The notes below the pieces were generated by a model, which was not told the DNA's origin, ran no database searches, and worked only from the letters and a program-made list of their open reading frames with translations. A stretch of 64,000 nt of DNA from Chionoecetes opilio (Eukaryota > Arthropoda > Malacostraca > Decapoda > Majidae): contig JACEEZ010022894.1 of NCBI GenBank assembly GCA_016584305.1, positions 615,084-679,083 on the forward strand, in the 5' to 3' direction. A program made the translations under genes and the position numbers. Positions 44,523 through 56,500 of this stretch are shown here, piece by piece (the first letter of the stretch is position 1; every line of letters begins with the position of its first letter).

Positions 44523-47500
44523 GTGGGCTTTTGGGCGATTCCATGAGTAACTCCAGGGTGCCGGATAAACGAGGTTTTCCTGCATTATGGCTCCCAAACG
44601 TCCAAAAAAAATTTTCATGTGATTTTCATGCTTTTTTTTCCCTTAATATATCTACGTTCTAAAAGTCGGAAAATTCCATTACTCGGCTCGGCGCTGGTCC
44701 CGAGGTTGCCGAGTTTGGGAACTTCAACCTGTATACACATACTGCTTCCTTACTTATAAATCATGTCCAAGGTGTTAGCCAAATGTAAACGTGTTGTGTT
44801 AAGCAGAAAATGGGCATTAAGCTTGCAATTGTCTGGAAAAGGTGAGGACATCATTTTCATATTCTACTTTGGATGCAATGACAAGTAGAGCCTTGACAAG
44901 AATACCACTCAACTTCTTCTTTCTGTTTAACGTCAGTTTTTCCCATAATTTTTATGAGGGTAGACGACCGATGATACGCTTCCAACTACAGCTAAGTATT
45001 AATTATCCGACCTTGGGGGGACCAAAGGTAGGTCGGATAATTGGAATAGTCGGATGTTCGGATATCACAGGAACCATAAACGTAAGGACAAAATGGTATA
45101 GAACATAAAAAATGCAGCTCTTGAAGGCCGATCCAGTGGTATACGCAAAAGTAAAATTCATGCATAAATAAAGCCACAAATCAATGTTTTCTAAAAACTT
45201 TAAAAAACGAAGTAAAATAAATGGCCAAAACAAGACACAATGTGGTGGTGAAAAAAGTCGGTTGTTTGGACAAGTCGGATGTTTGGAGGTCGGATCTTGG
45301 GAATTTGGCTGTACAGGGAGGTCCCGTTATACGAGCATTCGGTATACGATAATCCGATGATACGAGATGTGTAAATTAGGGTCTATTTTCAATATACGAG
45401 ATCGAAAATCCAATGATACGACATTCAAACTGGGGTGAGTAAAATTATCAAGTTCAAAATGTGCGCCCTACCACTCCCGGGCTGGACAAAGGGGGATTTG
45501 GTTGACCCCAGTCAGGTCACCCCTAGCAAGCCGTGACCTGTAGGGTAATTAAGCATTGGCGCGGCCTGACATTTAGGGGAAATTAGCAGGTGTGCGGCCC
45601 CAACCTTGGGACCGCAGTCAGGTCACCCCTAGCAAGGCGTGACCTGAAGGGTAATTAAGCATATGGCGCGGCCTGACCTTTAGGGGTAATTAGCAGGTGT
45701 GCGGCCCCAACCTTGGGACCGCAGTCAGGTCACCCCTAGCAAGGCGTGACCTGAAGGGTAATTAAGCATATAGTGCGGCCTAACCTTTAGGGGTAATTAG
45801 CAGGTGTGCCGCCCCAACCTTGGGACCGCTACACTACCTTTTCTTGTATCACATGGCGTCCCCAACAGTACAACTTCTTTTTTGCTTGTTATGCATGTTT
45901 TATGTTTAATTAATGTGCAGTTATGTTATTTTGTGTGCTATTTTCTCTTTCAGAATGCTTTTTCTACAGAATAGGTAGTACAGTGTGGGAAATATAGACG
46001 CTGTGTGTTTGTTGTGTTTGCTATAGTTTATTTTAGCTTGAAAAACATTTTTTTTTTTTTTTTTTTTTAAATTGATGGGGTCCTGGAACCAAACCTATAT
46101 TTTACCATTAGTTATGTGTTTCGTTATACGAGATTTCGCTTTACGAGTATGCCAGATGGAACCTAACTGCTCGTATCTTCAGGACCTCCCTGTATCTCTA
46201 TCCATTGCCTCAACTTCTTCAGTGCTGCCAGATCCTCTTCAATACACTGTCTCCATGTCTTCCTTGGCCTGCCCGGTGGACGGCGACCTGGCACTTCCAC
46301 TCATTACCTTAGGATAGAATGGAATTTTCGCCTCTTTAAAAAAAAAATAGACTACATATAGATACGGGAGACTTCCTGTAACATTGATCATGGATAGATT
46401 AATTTTGTCTGGATAGTTCATTCATCACTGCTTGATGAGACACCTTGATGGGCAATCCTGCCGGGCAAAAAGGTGTAAACATTGTCGTGATGTTCAGCAA
46501 TTTCTTAATCATTTGGGCGTCGCGCTGAGGGCTACGCAAAATGATATTCCTATAAATAAGTAGATGAGAAATTTGGCAAGATGTGTCGTGATTGATAATG
46601 TGTGAGTGTTAGCATGGATATTATACGATATTTTGTCTTATTGCTCTTAAGTTTGATCAGTTTTCCTGTTTCTTGTCTCTGCGATAATTTGATTCATGTG
46701 CAGGAAAGTGCAAGGTGACTAAAAATTCATTAACATTTGTGATAAATAACATTAACACTCATGATTTTTTTCTTTTTCCAATTTACAGTGTAGTTTGTAA
46801 CAGTTTCTAGGCCAGCAGCAAGCTTACAACATTGCAGTACAGAGTTCATCATAATATTCCTTGATAAAAAGATAAAAACTCGCACCTCATAAGACAAGTA
46901 CAGCAAGCTAGCTATCCTTTCCCACCTTTAGGTAAATGTCTTCTCAAATTCTTATGGGAGAAGTGATAGAAGCTTCATATTTACCGAGATATTTCAAGAC
47001 ATACCCTGACGAAGTTCATTAGATCAGTTTGTTTTCACCCAAAGTGACCTCGACTAGACACTAAGACAAGAAGAAACGTAGAACAAGAAGTAACGGATTC
47101 AAGCTGGAAAAGCATACATTTAAAAAAGAAATAGGGAAAAACTGGTTCACAAATAGGTTGGTAAATTATTGGAATGAACTCAGTAGACAGGTAGTTAGTG
47201 CGGAGTCATTAGGGAGCTTTAAAAGGAGGCTAGATAATTTCATGGATGGGGGTGAAAGGTGGATGTAGGTAGTGTTAAGTAACAGGAACTACCTCGTGTA
47301 GGTCTCCCAGCCTCTTGTAGCTTCCTTATTTTCTGATGTTCTTATGTTCTAAGCCTCCCTTCCCTCGGCCTCCCCCTGCAGGCTATAGGTCCCGTGGAGG
47401 AGTTGGTGGTGGTGCGGGAGCTGAGTCAACACCTGGGCAAGATGGTGGACACAGCTTCCCGCAATTCCCTGTTCATCACCCTCTTCCACCCGTCCTCCCA

Positions 47501-50500
47501 CGACCCTCGCACCCCACACAAGCTGCGCATCCTGGCAGCCTTGGTGTCGCTGGCCATCGCAACGCACAATGTGTCTGTGTTGGAGGCCACGGCGGTGTGG
47601 ATGCAGGTACTCATTGTTGATCTCTTCATATGTGTCTGTGTTGGAGGCCACGGCAGTGTGGATGCAGGTACTCATTGTTGATCTCTTCATATGTGTCTGT
47701 GTTGGAGGCCACGGCGGTGTGGATGCAGGTACTCATTGTTGATCTCTTCATATGTGTCTGTCTTGGAGGCCACGGCAGTGTGGATGCAGGTACTCATTGT
47801 TGATCTCTTCATATGTGTCTGTGTTGGAGGCCACGGCGGTGTGGATGCAGGTACTCATTGTTGATCTCTTCATATGTGTCTGTGTTGGAGGCCACGGCGG
47901 TGTGGATGCAGGTACTCATTGTTGATCTCTTCATATGTGTCTGTGTTGGAGGCCACGGCAGTGTGGATGCAGGTACTCATTGTTGATCTCTTCATATGTG
48001 TCTGTGTTGGAGGCCACGGCGGTGTGGATGCAGGTACTCATTGTTGATCTCTTCATATGTGTCTGTGTTGGAGGCCACGGCAGTGTGGATGCAGGTACTC
48101 ATTGTTGATCTCTTCATATGTGTCTGTGTTGGAGGCCACGGCGGTGTGGATGCAAGTACTCATTGTTGATCTCTTCATATGTGTCTGTGTTGGAGGCCAC
48201 GGCAGTGTGGATGCAGGTACTCATTGTTGATCTCTTCATATGTGTCTGTGTTGGAGGCCACGGTGGTGTGGATGCAAGTACTCATTGTTGATCTCTTCAT
48301 ATGTGTCTGTGTTGGAGGCCACGGTGGTGTGGATGCAGGTACTCATTGATGATCTCTTCATATGTGTCTGTGTTGGAGGCCACGGCGGTGTGGATGCATT
48401 TACTCATTGTTGATCTCTTCATATGTGTCTGTGTTGGAGGCCACGGCGGTGTGGATGCAGGTACTCATTGTTGATCTCTTCATATGTGTCTGTGTTGGAG
48501 GCCACGGCAGTGTGGATGCAGGTACTCATTGATGATCTCTTCATATGTGTCTGTGTTGGAGGCCACGGTGGTGTGGCGGTGTTTTGCTAAAGAGTCTTTC
48601 ATATCTGCCATCATCATACTGCCTCCCCTTCCAGATGAATGTGTGTTTGATCTTATTTGCTTTAATTTTTTAGCAAAATGTGTTTTGTAGCTCTTGCTTG
48701 TGTCCGTACAACAGCCTCACTGTAGCAGCAGGACCGCCTACAAGATCTCTGCCATAGAAACATGGCTCAGCTTTCAGTACAACATACTGGAATTATTGCC
48801 TCTTGTCTTTCCTCGAGTCTGCAAGAACATCTCTTTATGAAAATATAAATGTAACAAATTACTGTGGCAGTCTTGAGCCGCCCTGTGGCAGGCCCTCCTG
48901 AGGCAGTCACAGATCACACTTCAATCCACGTCAATACAACTCATACAGGAATATTAGTGTGTGCAGTGATGGCATGCAAGGCAGTGCTCAGCCTTATTGC
49001 ATCAAAGCAGTGGTGATGAGGCAGTTGTCACTAAATAGATCACCATCAAAATTATTAACACACATCTGCACCAGCATCCATTGCATAGATGCTTCATTTA
49101 GAACCAAGAAAGGTTTTATTTTTGTAATTTCCTTGTTGTACCTTATTTCAACAGAGCACAGGAAAGTCTCGCATTTGACGTGTTTGGATTGGACAAATTC
49201 ACAATTGATTGCCTCAATCAATAGCTAATTCTCTAAACCCTTATTCTCATTTGGCAACCCTATTTCCCTATTTGGCAATTATTTCCCCCCGCAGAAACAT
49301 TTAATCCTATATAAGGACCATTCTTGTATTTGGTGAACATTTTCCTCATTAGGAAACTCTCTCTGTCACTGCCCATATATCTTTGCAAAAAAAAAAGAAA
49401 AAAAAAAGTTGATGCTCTTAAGGCTCTGGTATCAATTAATGTTTTCTTTATAGTTTCTCTTGGCAAATTTACATTTGGGGAGCTTTTTCTTGCACCCTTG
49501 TATTGCCAAATGCAAGACCTTAGTGTGATCCATTGCTGCAGATAAAACTTACTGTACAAAAATTAAATGGAACCAGTGTTGAGAATCTTAATTAAGACAT
49601 GTAGAAAGCATTTTAATTTGTAAACTTGAGAAAGCTACAAGAGGTGTGTAGGTGTGAGAGGAGGGTCAGGTGTAGGCCGGGGAGGGACTGGCACGGCTGA
49701 TGGTTTCTGTAGAGGAAGTTTTCATTGAACAAAACACTGGGTCTGTCTGTTGGAGGTCATTTTATTAACTCAGGAATGAAAATGTCACATCACAAAGAAC
49801 CACTACAGATTTTGAATCAAGATTTATGGCAGAGTGAAGTCATATTTTTGACCATTTAACCACTTCATGCCCAGATCTTTCTTTTGCCACATAAAATTGT
49901 CTGTTGTCAGCCATAAAATTACAAAAAGTAACTTAATATACCAAATTAATTCGTCGACAAGGATACTAAACAGGTCACATCAAAAGAATATAACTAAAAT
50001 TCATTAAAATAGTCTAATGGTAGCCAAATTACAATGTCAATTACGTTCTGGGCCTCAAGGGGTTAAAGAGAATAAGAGTGAGTAATAAGTGACTACCTCC
50101 CTGTCTTCCCCCAGCAAGTGTGTTGCCTCAGTGGGTGGAGTGGGGAGGTGTGCCGCGGCCTGGTTCAGGATTACTTCCAGCTCACGCCAGCCGCCCCGCC
50201 ACACTTTGCCGCAGCCCTCAGAGCCCTGCCCACCATGGCTCCGCTCTTCACGGCAAACCTCATCACCACACTCTCCCAGCTTTATGCCAAAATAGGTAAC
50301 ATATTATTAGTTGTCCTCCCTTAATTGTTATGTTGAGGGGACCGAAAACTAAGTAGTGTACATATATACAGGTTGAAGTTCCCAAACTCGGCAACCTCGG
50401 GACCAGCGCCGAGCCGAGTAATGGAATTTTCCGACTTTTAGAACGTAGATATATTAAGGGGGAAAAAAGCATGAAAATCACATGAAAAAGTTTGGGAGCC

Positions 50501-53500
50501 ATAATACCAATAACAGACCTGTAGAAGTACACAAAATAACAGTGTACACAACTCTACAGTCACAACACCACTGAACAATAACAACAAACAAATCGGCGGG
50601 AGAAACCAAGCGGCCTAGTGTGGTGGCACCCAGCGGCCGACCCGGCAACTACGCGCCGGGTTTTGGGTGTTCTGCCGGGTTATGGAAAATCCGGAACCAT
50701 AGCCGAGTTTTGGGTGTTGCCGAGTCTTGGGATGCCGAGTTTGGGAACTTCAACCTGTACTGTGCTTGTTTTATGGAGCAACATTCATCCCTTTGTCCTT
50801 AAACTGAGGAAAGTTTACTTACCATTGGACATTAAAGCAAACTGTAGTAGCCATGTTACTGAATTGATGGCTACTAGGGATAAACATGCTCCATGTTCTT
50901 ATTGTTACCTAAGAACATAATACCATAAGGAAGCTACAAGAGGCTGGGAGACCTACACGAGGTAGTTCCTGTTACTGAACACTACCTACATCCACCTTTC
51001 ATCCCCATTCATGAAATTGTCTAACCTCCTTTTAAAATTATCTATTGACTCCACACTAACAACCTGATGATTGAGTCCATTCCAATCATTTACCTCCCTT
51101 TTTGTGAACCAGTTTCTCCCTATTTCTTTTTAAAATCTACGTTTTACCAGTTTGAATCCGTTACTTCTTGTTCTACCCTGTTTAATAGCCGTAAGAACTT
51201 TTCCTACATCTCCTTTATTATATCCCTTTATCCACTTAAAAACTTCTATCAGATCGGCCCTTACTCTGCATCTCTCGAGTGAGTGTAACTGTAATAGCTT
51301 CAATCTCCCCTCATAACCAGAGTCACGCATCCCTTGTATCACCCTGGTCATCCTTCTGTGCACGGACCCCAAAAAGACCACATCCATCCTGCAATATAGA
51401 GACCAAAACTGCACCACACAGTATAGGTGAGGTCTGACTAGAGCCATTTGGCACTAGTCAGACCTCACCCAGACCACGCGGCACAGTTCTGGTCTCCGTA
51501 TTACAGGATGGACACAGCCTTGTCAGAATCAGTGCAGAGAAGGATGACCAAAAATTATACAGGGGATGCGCAACTACAGCTATGAGAAAAGACCGAAGCT
51601 ACAAAATTCACACTCACTCGAGAGGCACAGAGCAAGGGGCGACACGACAGAAGTTTTTAAGTGGTTTAAACTTTAGACTAACCTCAGCACTTCTACTTTT
51701 AACACTCCTGGTAATGAATCTTAAAACCCTATTAGCTTGATTTCTAGCCTCAATACATTGCTTCCTAGGACAGGGGTCTGAGCTTACCTGCACTCCCAAA
51801 TTATTTTCACCCACTGATCTTTTCAGCGATACATTGCATATGGTGTACCTATTACCAGGGTTTTTCTACCAACATTCATTACGCTACACTTATCAATATT
51901 AAATTCCATCTGCCACCTGACTACCCACTCGTTTACTTATCTAAGTCTCCCTGCAAACTGTTGACATCAGACTGATCTAATAATCTTACCTACCTTAGTA
52001 TCATCAGCAAACTTGCTGATATCACTGCTAATCCCACTATCTATGTCATTGATGTAAATAAAAAAATAATGATGGACCCAAAACAGACCTCTATGGAAAC
52101 CCACTTGTTACCGTCCCCCATTCAGATTGAGAACCATTAATACCCTGAGGGTGTTCGGGCTGCCTGGCCAAACAGCCCCAGAGGAAGACCTGGACCGGCT
52201 TTTCCCACAGGGTGTTCAGGCCACAAGTGGAATATATTCCTAATAAGAACATCCACAAAACAACGCCCCTGCCCCTTTGCCCTTTGTAGCAATTGCCCAT
52301 CAAGTCTTGAGCTGCTTCGTGTGATTCATGGTCACTTGACTGTCTGTTAAGTGTTGGGAAATCAGTTTTATGGTGATGTAATATCAATTTTTAATGGTGG
52401 TGAAGACGGGTGTGTTGACTACTACAATTTGGAACTACAATTTGTATTTGTATTTACAGAGAAGCTTGTATGTGATTCTGAAAGTATGTAACATGAATGT
52501 AAGAAGGGGAATGTCTGTATTATGAGTTAAATGCTTTATGGAAATTTAGATAAAGAGATTAAAGGCCTCACAGATTGTTTTTATTCACATTTTCAGGCAG
52601 TGGAGAGATGTGTGAGAGTCCGCCTGAGGCCTTGGTGAACACCATAGTATGGTGGCTGAAGGGCTCCCCCGGCCTGCCCCCCCACCTGGCCCTGGCGCCC
52701 CTCACCCACCCCCTCCCCGGCGTGTCCCTGCCCATGACGGCCGTACCCCCCCTGGCACCCCTCATGAAGTAAGTGCTAGGGCCTGTAAATATGTGTGTGT
52801 ATTTACCTAGTTGTAGCATGCAAGGCCTCGGCTATACTCATGTGCTCCTGTCTCTGTACGTATTGATCATTAAATCATTTATCATTATCATTACGTATTA
52901 TATATTTAACATCAGAACGGCCTTTGTCTATATGCACGAGGACATGATGAAGAAATTGATTGTGGTCATGCTACACTCTAGACTTTATTTTTTTAATTTT
53001 TTTTACATCTTGGCCTATAGCGCCTGTAGGCAGTGACCTCCAGGGGTGGGATGGTAGGCCCTGGAGGTTCACTTGAGGGCTGTGATGGTTGGCCCTCGCC
53101 CGTGGTGGCGCAGGCAGGATTTTTATAGTGATGCCTGTGATTAGAGGCTCATGCCGCCCCCCTGTGTCCTCTGATGCACTCGTAATCAAAGGTAGAATTA
53201 ATGGGCAGCATGTGGGTGTTCTTCGGGAGACGGTGCAGAAAGATTTGAAATGGATTTATGGGTCTCACTCGGGATCGAACTCGGGTCTTCGAGAACGCCA
53301 CCCGGTGACGCTAACCACTCTGCTACCGCCTGCCCATGGTGGTAGGAGACTAGAGTTCGCCACAGTAGTTTGGTCTCGGCACAAGAGGAAGGATGTAAAG
53401 AAGATAGAAAGAATACAGAGGGCAGCCACAAAGATAGTTCTTAGCCTGTCAGACCTGACTTATGAGGAGAGGCTGAAGAAATTAGGGCTGCCATCATTAG

Positions 53501-56500
53501 ACGAAAGAAGAAAGAGAGAAGACTTGATGGCAATGGATACAGCTATGTCAGGAATGGAGGAGGGAAAAGACAAAGAGGACATGTAAGTACGGGATGTAGG
53601 AGCCACAAGAGGTCATACGAAGAAATCTAAGAAGACGAGGTGCTTGAAGAACATTAAGAAGTGCAGTTTCCCTATTGGTGCATTGATATGTGGAATAACC
53701 TGGAGTGAAATTATAGATGCCAATACGTAATATTGATGTTCTTTAAGCTAAGATTGACCCATTGAGACAAGGAGACGGGACCCCACGCATGTACTTCATT
53801 TCCCGTATATCACAACTAGGTAAATACACTGAGTTGGGCACCTACTATTCTGTGCTTCTATCTTTGGGGGGCGACTGATGGGGTGAATGGAGGCCCAAGC
53901 TTGAATTAACACCTCAAAATTTGGGGGTCGACTTTTACGCCCTGTCAAATTTTAGGCCGACATTTACGGTAACTTAAAATGTATCAAAGTCATGAGTAAA
54001 ATGTATCTTTGGGGAGGCGGCGGACAAGTGGTTAGTGCCTGCAAGTGACTAGCTTGGTGATCTGAGTTAGATTCCCGAGGGGTGCCAAAATCTTTTCGCC
54101 GTTGAGTGGCCGAGGAATACCCACATGCTGCCCATGAACTCTTATCTTCGACGGCGAGTGCATCAGAGGACACAGGGGGGCGGCATGAGCCTCTAATCAC
54201 AGGCGTCACTTTAAAAATCCTGCCTGCGCCACCACGGGCGAGGGCCAACCATCACAGCCCTCAAGTGAACCTCCAGAGCCTACCATCTGAGCCCTGGAGG
54301 TGATACTGCCTACAGGCTCTCTATAGGGTGAAATGCAAGAGAATTTACTCTTGCTAATACTGAATACTGTTTATGTAAAAGATATACTGTTTTGTAAAAG
54401 ATATGTTTTAGCCCTCCATGATATTCAACAAGATATTTTACCAGCCTTAATGGTAAAATTCAATGTCTCTTTCCATTACCATTACCACTGGCTACACTAA
54501 TGCTTATGAGACATGTTGGCGTGATTAAGTATCTGGGTAAACTACAATTTGTATTTGTATTTACAGAGAAGCTTGTATGTGATTCTGAAAGTATGTAACA
54601 TGACTGTAAGAAGGGGAATGCCTGTATTAGGAGGTAAAGGCTTTATGGAAATTTAGATAAGTGATTAACTCATTGCACATATTATAGATATAAATGTTTT
54701 TCTTGTCATCCTTTTCCCCTACTCTAGTAAATGTTTTCTTTGTACGTAGACCTTTCCTGAACCTCATGCCCTCTCTTGATGCTGTATGCTCTCTCTCTCT
54801 GTCTCTCTCTACTTCCTTGCACCTTTTTAAGTCTCTCTCTCTCTCTACTTCCTTGCACCTTTTTAAGTCTCTCTCTGTCTCTACTTCCTTGCACCTCTCT
54901 CTCTCACTCTCTCTCTTGCACCTTTTTAAGTCTCTCTCTGTCTCTACTTCCTTGCACCTTTTTAAGTCTCTCTCTCTCTCTCTCTCTCTCCTCTCCTTCC
55001 TTGCACCTTTTTAAGTCTGTCTCTACTTCCTTGCACCTTTTTAAGTCTCTCTCTCTCTCTCTCTCTCTCCTTCCTTGCACCTTTTTAAGTCTCTCTCTCT
55101 CTCTCTTTCTCTCCCTGCAGCCCATTCTGCTATTACTCCTGTTCTTCCTTGCAGGCCATTCTTGAACAGTCATCACTTTTCTAAGATAATCGTACAACAC
55201 TACATCAACAGGTGGTGTGTTGAGGCGCCCTTCTTTGAGAAGACAGACGGCTCCTCAGAAATCACGAGGCAAAAAGTCAAGATGGTGAAGACTGAGATTG
55301 ACCTTGAAAAAGCTACCGTTAGTTCATCGCCGCCGCCACCCTCTTCCTCCTCCCCTGCCGCCTTCAAGCCATCATCAGACAGCAACAGTGACCTGTACTC
55401 CCAGCTGCACTTGTCCATCCTGCAAACCCTTCAGAATGTTCCCTCTGTGCTGCCACGCATGACTCAGAAACAGGTGAGTGGAAGGAGGTGGAAAGTGCCA
55501 AGTTGTCTTAAGTAACTGTGCATTATGTTCAGGAAAGTACCAAATAGCCTTAAGTAACTGTGCATTCTGTTCAGGAAAGTACCAAATAGCCTTAAGTAAC
55601 TGTGCATTATGTTCAGGAGAGTGCCAAATAGCCTTAAGTAACTGTGCATTCTGTTCAGGAAAGTGCCAAATAGCCTTAAGTAACTGTGCATTCTGTTCAG
55701 GAAAGTGCCAAATAGTCTTAAGTAACTGTGCATTATGTTCAGGAAAGTACCAAATAGCCTTAAGTAACTGCATTATGTTCAGGAGAGTGCCAAATAGCCT
55801 TAAGTAACTGTGCATTCTGTTCAGGAAAGTGCCAAATAGCCTTAAGTAACTGTACATTCTGTTCAGGAAAGTGCCAAATAGCCTTAAGTAACTGTGCATT
55901 CTGTTCAAGAAAGTGCCAAATAGCCTTAAGTAACTGTGCATTATGTTCAGGAAAGTGTCAAATAGCCTTAAGTAACTGTGCATTCTGTTCAGGAAAGTGT
56001 CAAATAGCCTTAAGTAACTGTGCATTCTGTTCAGGAAAGTGCCAAATAGCCTTAAGTAACTGTGCATTCTGTTCAGGAAAGTGCCAAATAGCCTTAAGTA
56101 ACTGTGCATTATGTTCAGGAAAGTGCCAAATAGCCTTAAGTAACTGCATTCTGTTCAGGAAAGTGCCAAATAGCCTTAAGTAACTGTGCATTCTGTTAAG
56201 GAAAGTGCCAAATAGCCTTAAGTAACTGTGCATTCTGTTCAAACACTTGTTGGATGGTTATATGTACCAATATGTGTTCTTAAATAGTTCTCACGGCTTG
56301 TAATCAAGATAGAACAAGAAGTAACGGATTCAAGCTGGAAAAGCGTATTTAAAAAAGAAATAGGGAAAAACTGGTTCACAAATAGGGTGGTGAATGATTG
56401 GAATGGACTCAGTAGACAGGTAGTTAGTGCGGAGTCATTAGGGAGCTTTAAAAGGAGGCTGGATAAATTAATGGATGGGGATGAAAGGTGGATGTAGGTA

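Noticed and set aside
47571..48578. CRISPR-like regular array
   Set aside because: Units are contiguous direct copies without unique spacers, and the DNA is animal; it is a minisatellite.
55375..56109. 244-codon minus-strand frame of MHSYLRLFGTFLN repeats
   Set aside because: Product of the 42-bp intronic minisatellite; overlaps INTS15 exon 6 on the other strand.
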